Below, piece by piece: positions 55,371-63,475 of a stretch of DNA of 64,000 bases (position 1 is its first letter; the number at the start of each line of letters is the position of its first letter). The stretch is from SAR92 clade bacterium H921 (lineage in GTDB: Bacteria > Pseudomonadota > Gammaproteobacteria > Pseudomonadales > Porticoccaceae), in NCBI GenBank assembly GCA_025153755.1, contig JAOALD010000001.1:62001-126000 (forward strand). The letters run 5' to 3'. Position numbers and translations under genes: made by a program. Under the pieces are notes generated by a model, which was not told the origin of the DNA, did not search any database, and worked only from the letters and a program-made list of their open reading frames with translations.

Positions 55371-55673
55371 ATGACAGACCCAATTTCTAACCTAGGAAGA
55401 TCAGCCGCTCAACTTAACTCGAGCGCCGACAAGGTCAAAAATCAGAAGGCCGATGCGTCTGCGTCTGTCGCTGTTGACAAGGCGCCTATTCAGACATCAA
55501 GCGACGAGTTTATTTTAAGTGATACCGCGGAGGCGGCGTTAAACGATGCACAGTTCGATGCGGCTAAGGTTGCCCGTATCAAACAGGCTATTTTAGAGGG
55601 CAACTATCCACTGGATGCGAAGCGTATTGCCGAAAACTTTGAGTCCCTAGAGCGCATGATTGGCGGTAAATAA
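55371..55673 (+). CDS. flgM: Anti-sigma-28 factor FlgM
   Basis: A 100-residue FlgM. The C-terminal sigma-binding half has LSDTAEAALNDAQFDAAKVARIKQAILEGNYPLDAKRIAENF, a standard FlgM core; the N-terminal half is disordered and Ser/Lys-rich, as expected. FlgM holds FliA inactive until it is exported through the finished hook. flgN follows after 7 bases. Confidence 0.92.
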   Translation: MTDPISNLGRSAAQLNSSADKVKNQKADASASVAVDKAPIQTSSDEFILSDTAEAALNDAQFDAAKVARIKQAILEGNYPLDAKRIAENFESLERMIGGK

Positions 55674-55680
55674 GTAGGGT

Positions 55681-56112
55681 ATGACTAGCAGCGATACAGA
55701 GTTCCTATCTCAGGCACTACACAAGGCTAATGCACTTAAACGCGTATTGGAAGAGGAGTTTAGCGCCTTAAAGGAACAGGATTTAAGTACCTTTGAGTCC
55801 CTGCAAACGCAAAAGCTCGAGATTCTTAACTTTCTCTCTAGTCAGGACCTTCTTGAGCGTGTTAAAAACCACACAGAAAACAGCGAAACTGCCGCGGCTA
55901 ATGTCTCCCTTTGGGACGAGGTGATGCAGTTGGTCGGCCAGTGCAGAGATCTGCATCGGCGCAATGAAGTGCTGATAAATCACAAACTTGAGTCGATCCG
56001 CGGTGCACTCCAAACTATTCAATCACCAGACCCCTTAAACAGTGTAGAAGTGTACGATCGTCTGGGCAAAATTCGACCCAACCGCAACCACCAAACTGTT
56101 GGCGACGCCTAG
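55681..56112 (+). CDS. flgN: Flagellar export chaperone FlgN
   Basis: A 143-residue helical protein of the FlgN family, with heptad-like helices including LKRVLEEEFSALKEQDLSTFESLQTQKLEIL and LVGQCRDLHRRNEVLINHKL. FlgN binds FlgK and FlgL before export. It follows flgM by 7 bases, the usual flgM-flgN order, and is convergent with fhlB, with only 2 bases between the stops. Confidence 0.88.
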   Translation: MTSSDTEFLSQALHKANALKRVLEEEFSALKEQDLSTFESLQTQKLEILNFLSSQDLLERVKNHTENSETAAANVSLWDEVMQLVGQCRDLHRRNEVLINHKLESIRGALQTIQSPDPLNSVEVYDRLGKIRPNRNHQTVGDA

Positions 56113-56114
56113 AC

Positions 56115-56387
56115 TTACTTTTTCTCTGGCTCCATACCCTTGAGCCAATAGACCCAGGAAAGGATCACCGCCACAGCAACATAAAGATTTTCTGGAATCT
56201 CATCATCTAATTTAAGTTGACTCAATAACCCCACTAGCTGCGCATCTTCAGCTATGTGGATGCCCCGTTTCTTGGCCTCGGCAATAATTTGCTCAGCCAT
56301 CTCGCCCTCTCCTTTAGCGGTCAGAACAGGAGCGGGGTTTTTCCCATATTCCAGTGCAATGGCTTTTTTTAGTGGCTTATAAGTCAT
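56115..56387 (-). CDS. FhlB, FlhB C-terminal-like export switch protein
   Basis: A 90-residue protein resembling the cytoplasmic C-terminal part of FlhB/YscU: KKAIALEYGKNPAPVLTAKGEGEMAEQIIAEAKKRGIHIAED and ENLYVAVAVILSWVYWL. It lacks the membrane domain and the NPTH-type self-cleavage site; the corresponding region reads YGKNPAP. In other gammaproteobacteria this short form is encoded next to a FliK-like gene and can substitute for the FlhB tail. Its start overlaps the fliK-like stop by 4 bases. Confidence 0.85.
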   Translation of the reverse strand: MTYKPLKKAIALEYGKNPAPVLTAKGEGEMAEQIIAEAKKRGIHIAEDAQLVGLLSQLKLDDEIPENLYVAVAVILSWVYWLKGMEPEKK

Positions 56388-57439
56388 GTCCGCACGTCCA
56401 CTACCTGCCCTGGGCCTGAGAGCTGCGAATCCAAACTAGGCCTGGGCGCGTTGAGCACCTTCAATTTGATCAGCTGCAATCCAAATGACTGCAACTCATA
56501 CTCGAGCTCAGAACTAGCCCTTCGCGCCATAGTCGCAACATCTGCGCGCTGTATCCACATTATCATTTCTAATCCCGACGACCCTTTAAGCGTAGTCTTT
56601 AACCAAAGCTCACCAAGTATCTCACTGTCTGTATGTAGGTTTATGACCCAATCGGGTTCCTCTTGATCAGCTTGGTAGGCTCTCCTTTCAAGATGCACCT
56701 CAACCGGATTAGCGTCACCAAATGGCAATAAAAAATGATAGGAGGCCTCACGATTTTGTTGAGCCTGTAAACTATCCAGCTGACGACTCTCAATCTCATC
56801 TATGGCCATATCAATATCAGCTGCGGTAGCGGCCGGTAGCGGCATGTTACGCAAGAGGTTACGCAGCAGTTGTTTTAGATCAGGCCGCGTCTGTGGCTGA
56901 GAGGTTAAAAAATAGTCTCCAAATAACCCGGAATTTAATAAGGCATTTTTCACTGCATCGGCAGATAGCATAGCCATACTTGAAGTCTGATAACCCGGAT
57001 AGCTAGGTATCTGCTTCAATAATGACTCTAAACCACCGGGCCTAAATAACTGAGTCAATATAGATGGCTGATCTGGACGATAGAGCAGGCTTAATAGCCT
57101 TGGGGAGGCACTGGCAATCGATTTGCTAGTATCCCCAGAACTAAGAGGTAATGGTGACGGGCCAATAGCGCGGAGTGAACGACCGTACACAGAACTTTCA
57201 TAGCGAAAATCAATTCTATCCCCAGCCTTAAAATGCTTACTTCCGATCCAATCAAATTCATGATTTTTAAACATTAATTTTAATAGGCCACCGCGATTTT
57301 CAATAACCCCACGAATGATTTGATTATCCCGCAGACCTAAGGTTTTAGCCATTTGCTCAGACACACGAACCGCAACAACCCCTTCCAAAAAAATTGGCGT
57401 AGGGCGAGTGGCGAAATTTAATTGCTCTGGTCCTAACAC
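56384..57439 (-). CDS. FliK-like hook-length control protein
   Basis: A 351-residue protein with a C-terminal Flg_hook-like domain (about 240-335), including LGELWLKTTLKGSSGLEMIMW and LQSFGLQLIKLKVLNAP. The N-terminal part lacks the low-complexity export region usual in FliK and instead starts with a possible beta domain (VVAVRVSEQMAKTLGLRDNQII). It is coupled to fhlB by a 4-base overlap, which supports a role in the substrate-specificity switch. It may be a second FliK rather than the main ruler. Confidence 0.78.
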   Translation of the reverse strand: MLGPEQLNFATRPTPIFLEGVVAVRVSEQMAKTLGLRDNQIIRGVIENRGGLLKLMFKNHEFDWIGSKHFKAGDRIDFRYESSVYGRSLRAIGPSPLPLSSGDTSKSIASASPRLLSLLYRPDQPSILTQLFRPGGLESLLKQIPSYPGYQTSSMAMLSADAVKNALLNSGLFGDYFLTSQPQTRPDLKQLLRNLLRNMPLPAATAADIDMAIDEIESRQLDSLQAQQNREASYHFLLPFGDANPVEVHLERRAYQADQEEPDWVINLHTDSEILGELWLKTTLKGSSGLEMIMWIQRADVATMARRASSELEYELQSFGLQLIKLKVLNAPRPSLDSQLSGPGQVVDVRT

Positions 57440-57468
57440 ATATTTAACACTTTTTAACGTGATACGAT

Positions 57469-57969
57469 TTAGGGATAGTGCACCCAGGATTTTCGTGCCT
57501 GTTCATCAGATTTTAAGGCACTTTTTAAATTATTTTTGCCAGTAAATATTACATTGTGTATATCATTAGTATCTGGCAATTTAATCTTTTTATTTGCGTA
57601 CATCCAGTTTGGGTTTTTACGCTTGAATGCATGGGGGTTAGCCTGGACCACTGCATCACGTAAAATCTTTTTACGCAGCGGTAGGTCGGGCAATACGCGG
57701 GCAATAATGCCGTCTAAAGTATCCCCGTGACGAATCATATAGTAGCCGTCCCCAGTCATCTGGGCGCGCTCAGCAAGAGCGGGCTTTAAAAGCTTCACAT
57801 CTTTGAGTAGCTGCGCTAGGGCTTTTTGACTACTCATTACCTCTGCCTGCACCATACTTGCAGAAATTACTGCAGCCAGGGCCGATACGACAATAGAAAT
57901 AATGCTAATCAAAAATAGTTTACGCATAAAGATCATAGTGTTTTTTAAAAAATTTTTAATTATTTTCAT
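57469..57969 (-). CDS. LysM/FimV-like protein in the FlgP/FlgT operon
   Basis: A 166-residue protein that I cannot name. An N-terminal hydrophobic segment with a 16-residue positively charged lead (about 17-42, ending ASMVQA) looks like a signal peptide or anchor. A LysM/FimV-type motif follows: MIRHGDTLDGIIARVLPDLPLRKKILRDAVVQANPHAF, then NPNWMYANKKIKLPD. Such domains bind peptidoglycan. GGAA precedes the ATG at 57969. It lies between flgT and the fliK-like gene on the same strand and under the same sigma-28 promoter, where Vibrio would have flgO instead. Confidence 0.68.
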   Translation of the reverse strand: MKIIKNFLKNTMIFMRKLFLISIISIVVSALAAVISASMVQAEVMSSQKALAQLLKDVKLLKPALAERAQMTGDGYYMIRHGDTLDGIIARVLPDLPLRKKILRDAVVQANPHAFKRKNPNWMYANKKIKLPDTNDIHNVIFTGKNNLKSALKSDEQARKSWVHYP

Positions 57970-58000
57970 ATTTTATTTCCGTATTTATTTTTGACACTTT

Positions 58001-59173
58001 TTAAAAGTGTAGTGCCACACTTTGAGCAACTGCGTCAGCATATTGAGGCCCCGCTATATGTCTTATGGTCGCGGTGTGTTTAGTCACTAAATCAACTTCA
58101 GCCAGTGATAATCCGGCAAGCCCAGACATACTTAGCGCCTGATTTAAAATATTCGCATCGGTACTTATTAAAAACTGATCGCCACGTTTTATACCTGCCA
58201 TATAGCCGGCATTAATACTGACACTTTTGGAATCACCGGGCGTGTGTTTCATCGCGTAGTACTGAGTTTGGCAATCCATGGTAGCGTTAACTTCTATCAG
58301 GAACTTTTCGGTAATCTGCGTCAGCCTATCAGTAAATTCTAAAGGCACTGCGTCTTTAGAATAACCTCGCTCAACGGCGGGGTAATTGACCGGTAAACTG
58401 CTACTCCACAGGGGCACCCCACGAGCACGATCGATTAATGTTAATTGATACTCTAAAGCGGCCTCTGGCCAGGGTTCATAAACGCCCAAAAGAGGCACAT
58501 GCCGCACTCTGCGAGCGGCTTTATTGTATGCCATATGCAGTTGGGGCCTAGTAAACCTGTTAGCTTCCTGCGATGGAGTCGCACGTTTGCGCAAAGAGAT
58601 ATCAAATCTGTAGGGAACCTGATCATTAGCTTTACCAGAAACCGATCGCTCATAGGACGATGCGTAGGCACTATCTACATTGACAGACCAGTTATCGGAG
58701 CCTCTCAAATTTTCTAAAAGGGCCTGCTGAGAAATACTTGCCAGTTCGCTGATGTAATGATCGCCAACGCGCTTGTTAGCCGGTGCGCCAATTACCCTAA
58801 CGCTGGCCTCACGACGAATATCTGGTCTTGAACCTGGACAGGCAGGGTCAGAGAGAATACTCGCATCAACCTTGGCAACAGTTATGCCTGCCTCTTCTAG
58901 ATAGGCCAATACTCGCACACCGCGAACTTTCGAATCACTCGACATAATTGAAGATTCGTGTAGTACTCCTCGATCATCCAGATAGGCTGCTGAGCCCAGC
59001 TTTATGTCGGTTTGCAACGCCAGATCTACGAGAGCCTGCTTAATTGCCTGCAATCGATCCGCGGCGCTAGGCTTGTAATCCTCGGCGCAAACGGTCGATG
59101 GCGCCAGCATTAGTAGAGCTAATATGACATGCTGACCTGCAGACCTTATAAATTTAGTTCCCGAGCCTATCAC
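58001..59173 (-). CDS. flgT: Flagellar assembly protein FlgT
   Basis: A 390-residue secreted protein matching FlgT of Vibrio: signal peptide ending VCA/ED near residue 30, N-terminal domain with RLQAIKQALVDLALQTDI, a middle region, and a C-terminal domain with AGYMAGIKRGDQFLISTDANIL. FlgT forms the H-ring around the basal body in Vibrio. The start is GTG at 59173, 6 bases after flgP. Role here is by homology. Confidence 0.85.
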   Translation of the reverse strand: MIGSGTKFIRSAGQHVILALLMLAPSTVCAEDYKPSAADRLQAIKQALVDLALQTDIKLGSAAYLDDRGVLHESSIMSSDSKVRGVRVLAYLEEAGITVAKVDASILSDPACPGSRPDIRREASVRVIGAPANKRVGDHYISELASISQQALLENLRGSDNWSVNVDSAYASSYERSVSGKANDQVPYRFDISLRKRATPSQEANRFTRPQLHMAYNKAARRVRHVPLLGVYEPWPEAALEYQLTLIDRARGVPLWSSSLPVNYPAVERGYSKDAVPLEFTDRLTQITEKFLIEVNATMDCQTQYYAMKHTPGDSKSVSINAGYMAGIKRGDQFLISTDANILNQALSMSGLAGLSLAEVDLVTKHTATIRHIAGPQYADAVAQSVALHF

Positions 59174-59179
59174 TTGAAC

Positions 59180-59647
59180 TTAGCTTCCCATGCCGTTGGA
59201 AAACGTATCGACGTACAACAGTCGCAAATCATTGACAATATTGCGCTTCAACGAGAGCGTCGTTTCATAGGTGTCATCGCCTACTGGAGTAATGCTAACT
59301 AAGTTAGCTCCGTAGATAACACCCTGCACTCGTGCACGAAAATCATCGTTTTCAACTACCATTTGAGCAATTGTGGTGTTGGCATCAAGGTATTGACCAT
59401 AAACTTGCTCAACAAGACTGCGGTACGCATCGAGTTTAGAGGCCCTAATGGACAGTAGCCGCTGTTGCGCCGGGTTGTCGTGGGGCTGAATACTTATAAC
59501 AGCGTAGCCTGTAGCAACTATATTAGTATTGCGATCAGACATGGTAGCCAACATGGCGGCATTATATTTTTCTTTAGTCGATGCACAGCCCGTCAATACC
59601 AGTCCTAGTACTATAGTGGTAGCGGCTTTCACTAGAATATTTTTCAT
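59180..59647 (-). CDS. flgP: FlgP-like outer membrane lipoprotein (LPP20 family)
   Basis: A 155-residue lipoprotein. The lipobox LVLTGC gives lipidated Cys21. The mature part has VATGYAVISIQPHDNPAQQRLLSIRASKLDAYRSLVEQVYGQYLDANTTI, the LPP20 domain. FlgP in Vibrio and Campylobacter forms an outer-membrane disk around the flagellum. The ATG at 59647 has GGAAAG upstream; an ATG four codons earlier is less likely. It is the first gene of an operon with flgT, driven by a sigma-28 promoter. Confidence 0.85.
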   Translation of the reverse strand: MKNILVKAATTIVLGLVLTGCASTKEKYNAAMLATMSDRNTNIVATGYAVISIQPHDNPAQQRLLSIRASKLDAYRSLVEQVYGQYLDANTTIAQMVVENDDFRARVQGVIYGANLVSITPVGDDTYETTLSLKRNIVNDLRLLYVDTFSNGMGS

Positions 59648-59696
59648 GTTGCTTTCCATGGTTATTTCATCATTGAGTCATTAGTGTCCACTTTAT

Positions 59697-59723
59697 CTAT
59701 CGGCACTTAGGCCTAGGTCTTTA
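59697..59723 (-). promoter_or_regulatory. Sigma-28 promoter of the flgP operon
   Basis: On the minus strand TAAAGACC, an 11-base spacer and GCCGATAG give a very good sigma-28 match about 50 bases upstream of the flgP start. It probably drives flgP-flgT-LysM-fliK-like-fhlB. Confidence 0.85.
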
Positions 59724-59758
59724 GAGATAAATCGACTTTATAACCCCCCTAGTATTAG

Positions 59759-59776
59759 CTGGCATAGTTATTGCTC
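59759..59776 (+). promoter_or_regulatory. Sigma-54 promoter of flhA
   Basis: CTGGCAT at 59759-59765, five bases, then TTGCTC at 59771-59776 place GG and GC ten bases apart, matching the sigma-54 consensus. It lies about 80 bases upstream of the flhA start and only about 40 bases from the divergent sigma-28 promoter of flgP. Confidence 0.78.
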
Positions 59777-59858
59777 TGTAACTCTAGAGGCACCACTAAT
59801 TGTGGTTCGCCATCAGAGCGCAACTTTTAACACACTGTTTTTATTAAGGTTTTTAATA

Positions 59859-61964
59859 ATGGCTATAGCATCACTGTCGAACATACGACAGGACCTGTCA
59901 AAAATCGAACTCTCTGGACTGGGTGTACCTTTTCTGGTTTTGCTTATTATCTCGATGCTGGTGCTACCGCTGCCGGCATTTTTATTGGATTTTTTGTTTA
60001 CCTTTAACATTGTGATTGGTTTGGTGATCATTATGATCGCCATCAACAGCTCCAAGCCGCTAGATTTCTCCTCATTCCCCGCAATATTGCTGATCGCAAC
60101 CATGCTGCGCCTAGGCCTGAATGTTGCCTCTACCCGGTTGGTGCTGGTTAAAGGCCACGAAGGGCCAGATGCCGCCGGTAAGGTTATCGAGGCATTTGGT
60201 GAATTTGTTATTGCTGGTAACTATCTGGTTGGTTTTATTATCTTTGCCATCCTAATGATTATTAACTTTATTGTTGTAACCAAAGGTGCGGGGCGAGTTT
60301 CTGAGGTTATTGCCCGCTTTACACTCGATGCGATGCCAGGTAAACAGATGGCAATCGACGCAGACCTAAACGCTGGAGTTATTGATCAGGAGACAGCTAA
60401 ACGTAGGCGTGAAGAAATTTCTCAAGAGTCTGACTTCTTTGGATCTATGGATGGTGCGTCAAAGTTTGTTCGCGGCGATGCCATTGCCGGACTTCTTATT
60501 TTGCTTATCAATATTATTGGTGGTCTGCTAATTGGCATAGGGCAGCATGACCTGAGCTTTTCCGAAGCGGGTCGTATCTATGTTTTGCTAACCATTGGCG
60601 ATGGCTTAGTGGCGCAGATCCCTTCATTACTTCTATCGCTGGCTACAGCCATTATTGTGACTCGGGTAACCACGTCTGAATCTATGACCGAGCAGGCCAA
60701 AGTCCAGCTTAGTAATCCTATGGCACTTATTCTCGCCGGCGGTATTTTGATTTTGCTCGGTCTGGTACCTGGCATGCCACACATGGTCTTTCTGGGCCTA
60801 GGTGGCGCTGCAGTCGGCCTGGGAGTTAAGCTATTTAAAGATCTGGATCGTCAATCATTACAAGAGAGCAATGCCGAGATGGCCAGGTCTGAAACGGATG
60901 CGTCCAAAGAAGAGCTCAATTGGGATGATGTTGATCAAGTTGATCTTGTTGGCCTAGATATAGGATATGGCCTCATACCGCTGGTCAACCCTGAAACAGG
61001 TGGTCAACTACTCCCTCGCGTTAAAGGGGTACGTAAAAAACTTTCTGCAGAACTTGGATTTTTAGTTCAGCCAATTCGTATTCGTGACAATCTCGATCTA
61101 GCGCCAGACATCTATCATATTGTGATGAATGGCGTAGTTCGCGGCAAAGGCGAAATTAAAGTGGGCCGTGAGATGGCCATTAATCCCGGTCATGTACACG
61201 GGACCCTCGAAGGCACACCAACTAAGGAGCCTGCCTTTGGTTTAGATGCAATCTGGATTGACCCCTCCCAGCGCGATTACGCCCGCACCCTTGGCTACAC
61301 AGTGGTCGATACCGCTACGGCAATTGCTACACACCTGAATACCCTTTTACGCAGCAATGCCTCAGAGTTACTCAGTCACGATGAGACCCAGCAGCTGCTG
61401 GATAAGGTTGCCGATCGGTCACCCAAGCTAGTGGAAGACTTAGTACCGGGCAAACTGCCTCTGGCAACTATCACCAAAGTACTGCAAAACATTCTCGATG
61501 AATCGGTATCGGTTCGAGATATGCGTACTATTATCGAGGTTTTATCTACCGAAAGTAGTCGTACTCAAGACGCTGAGGAGTTAACCGCAGCAGTTCGGCC
61601 GAGACTAGGGCGCTTGATTGTGCAGAATCTGGTAGATATTAACGATAGTCTGCCGGTCATAACCCTAAATCCGTCTTTGGAGCAAATGCTCCACAACGTG
61701 TTACAGCAAAGTAGCGACAATCAGGGTTTAGTCATAGAACCCAAACTAGCAGAGGGTCTGTTTAAAGCTCTCGCCGAGAACACTGAAGCGGTTGAAAACC
61801 AGGGCCACCCGGCTGTATTAGTAGTATCCCCTGGCATTCGTCCGTGGTTGGCAAAAATTATACGTCACCGTTTAGCTGATCTGACTGTGCTCTCCTACAG
61901 CGAGATTCCAGATGATCAGGCGGTGAAAGTTGTTGCGACAGTCGATGTCGAAGAAACTAATTAA
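59859..61964 (+). CDS. flhA: Flagellar export gate protein FlhA
   Basis: A 701-residue FlhA from the ATG at 59859, which has AAGG upstream. The N-terminal membrane domain has about eight segments, with PAILLIATMLRLGLNVASTRLVL and RVSEVIARFTLDAMPGKQMAIDADLNAG (the FHIPEP signature). The C-terminal cytoplasmic part has four subdomains and ends with WLAKIIRHRLADLTVLSYSEIP. It forms the nonameric export gate that docks chaperone-substrate complexes such as FlgN-FlgK. flhB is not adjacent. flhF follows after 17 bases. Confidence 0.95.
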   Translation: MAIASLSNIRQDLSKIELSGLGVPFLVLLIISMLVLPLPAFLLDFLFTFNIVIGLVIIMIAINSSKPLDFSSFPAILLIATMLRLGLNVASTRLVLVKGHEGPDAAGKVIEAFGEFVIAGNYLVGFIIFAILMIINFIVVTKGAGRVSEVIARFTLDAMPGKQMAIDADLNAGVIDQETAKRRREEISQESDFFGSMDGASKFVRGDAIAGLLILLINIIGGLLIGIGQHDLSFSEAGRIYVLLTIGDGLVAQIPSLLLSLATAIIVTRVTTSESMTEQAKVQLSNPMALILAGGILILLGLVPGMPHMVFLGLGGAAVGLGVKLFKDLDRQSLQESNAEMARSETDASKEELNWDDVDQVDLVGLDIGYGLIPLVNPETGGQLLPRVKGVRKKLSAELGFLVQPIRIRDNLDLAPDIYHIVMNGVVRGKGEIKVGREMAINPGHVHGTLEGTPTKEPAFGLDAIWIDPSQRDYARTLGYTVVDTATAIATHLNTLLRSNASELLSHDETQQLLDKVADRSPKLVEDLVPGKLPLATITKVLQNILDESVSVRDMRTIIEVLSTESSRTQDAEELTAAVRPRLGRLIVQNLVDINDSLPVITLNPSLEQMLHNVLQQSSDNQGLVIEPKLAEGLFKALAENTEAVENQGHPAVLVVSPGIRPWLAKIIRHRLADLTVLSYSEIPDDQAVKVVATVDVEETN

Positions 61965-61981
61965 TCCGAGGAAATAGCAAC

Positions 61982-63265
61982 ATGCAATTACAAAGAGTAC
62001 TGGCAGAAGACACCCGTCGAGCAATGGAGAAAGTTATCCATCTGTATGGCGAAGATGCGCTAGTGGTTTCAAACAACCGAGCCAAGGATCAGACAGAAAT
62101 TATTGTCGCCGTTGATATAGCCCCGGATACCGAGAAGACCCTCAGTGAAATGCAAGCTCCCTGTCGTGAGGCCCCTCGCATTGCGCTTGGAGATATGCCC
62201 AATTTTGAGGAAGTAATGGAGTCTGAAATATTTAAAACAGTGCCAACGGTCTCCCATGACCCGGGGCGCAATAAAAGCCTAGATCTAGATGAAAATTTAG
62301 GGCCAGCGCTGATTGAAGAGTTTATGCAAGAACTTAAGCAAACTGTCGCCAAAGACGAAAATCAGCCTTTGGCAAACAGCCTAGGCGAGGAGCGAGATCA
62401 ACTCAAGGCACGGGAAATTGTCGATCTGGTGCGCCAAGAATTGGCCGTTATGCGCAATGAGTTCAAAATGGCACAGCAGCTTGATGCCTGGAGTGGCACC
62501 CATGCAGTGGCAGATGAGATGCGGCCGTTAATAGATGCCTTTAACGAAACAGGTATGCCTGTTAGTTTGCGCGCACTGGTTACCGATACCGTTAATCAAA
62601 ATACAGACATGACCGCGGCCCTATCCGACATTGCTAACATGCTCGGGGGGGCCATCAAACATATCGATATTATGCAAAATATACAGGGTGTTCACCTTAT
62701 AGCCGGTAGTTCTGGCGCAGGCAAAACCCTGATGGCTGGGCGCCTTGCGAAACAGGCAGCTCTTAATTACGGCGACCTCGATGTAGCGCTTGTCAGCTAC
62801 AATGACAGTCGTTTTGGTGCCTGGAATCAAACTCAATTAATTGGTGCTCAGGCCGGTATAGAAACCTTTAGAGCCAGTAGCCCGGAAATGCTTGAGAGCC
62901 TGCTCCAAGAGCTCCACTCGCGCAAACTCATTATTATTGATACCCCCGGGGTTGATGTTGAAAATCAATTGTCAACGCTGACAACGCTTCTACCCGAGGC
63001 ACATAAACATCTTGTATTGGCCGCTGATGCCTCAGAAAGCTCAGTTAAGAGGCATTTGAAATCTTCTGATCTACAATGGGACTCAGTCATGCTGTCACGG
63101 CTTGAGACAGGTGTTTATCCATGGGCCGTTATTAATTCTTTGCTCAATAGCGATATTCCAGTGTCTATTGGCGCGGCAGAACCCTCTATTATTGATATGG
63201 CACCCCTGACCGGGCATGCATTGGCTCAGCAAGCTCTAAGCCATTTGCCAATTAGTTTTGTTTGA
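61982..63265 (+). CDS. flhF: Flagellar polar-localisation GTPase FlhF, diverged
   Basis: A 427-residue SRP-type GTPase. The N-terminal B domain begins QLQRVLAEDTRRAMEKVIHLYGEDALVVSNN, the FlhF signature. The G domain has G1 GSSGAGKTLM (from residue 241) where most FlhF have GxxGxGKTTT, a G2-like NDSRFGAWNQ, and G3 DTPGVD near 320. The place of the guanine-specificity motif TKLDE reads SRLETGVYP, so Lys and Asp are gone. It is needed for flagellar placement in Vibrio and Pseudomonas. The changes may alter nucleotide use. Confidence 0.9.
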   Translation: MQLQRVLAEDTRRAMEKVIHLYGEDALVVSNNRAKDQTEIIVAVDIAPDTEKTLSEMQAPCREAPRIALGDMPNFEEVMESEIFKTVPTVSHDPGRNKSLDLDENLGPALIEEFMQELKQTVAKDENQPLANSLGEERDQLKAREIVDLVRQELAVMRNEFKMAQQLDAWSGTHAVADEMRPLIDAFNETGMPVSLRALVTDTVNQNTDMTAALSDIANMLGGAIKHIDIMQNIQGVHLIAGSSGAGKTLMAGRLAKQAALNYGDLDVALVSYNDSRFGAWNQTQLIGAQAGIETFRASSPEMLESLLQELHSRKLIIIDTPGVDVENQLSTLTTLLPEAHKHLVLAADASESSVKRHLKSSDLQWDSVMLSRLETGVYPWAVINSLLNSDIPVSIGAAEPSIIDMAPLTGHALAQQALSHLPISFV

Positions 63266-63475
63266 CTAGATTGAGACGATAAACGAAAATGAAAGGTAAG
63301 TTTGAGAGGGGTAAAAAAGTAATCCCTACGAGACTGCTCGATTTATATTGGCTTGATTGGTCGTACCTTCGAAGCCTCGACACTAATCAGGGCGCAGTCA
63401 GACTCTCAAGCCAAAAATTTTATTGTGGCGAGGTACCTACGCGCTTTATTTTGAAAGTGTTAACAAGGTTTAAAA

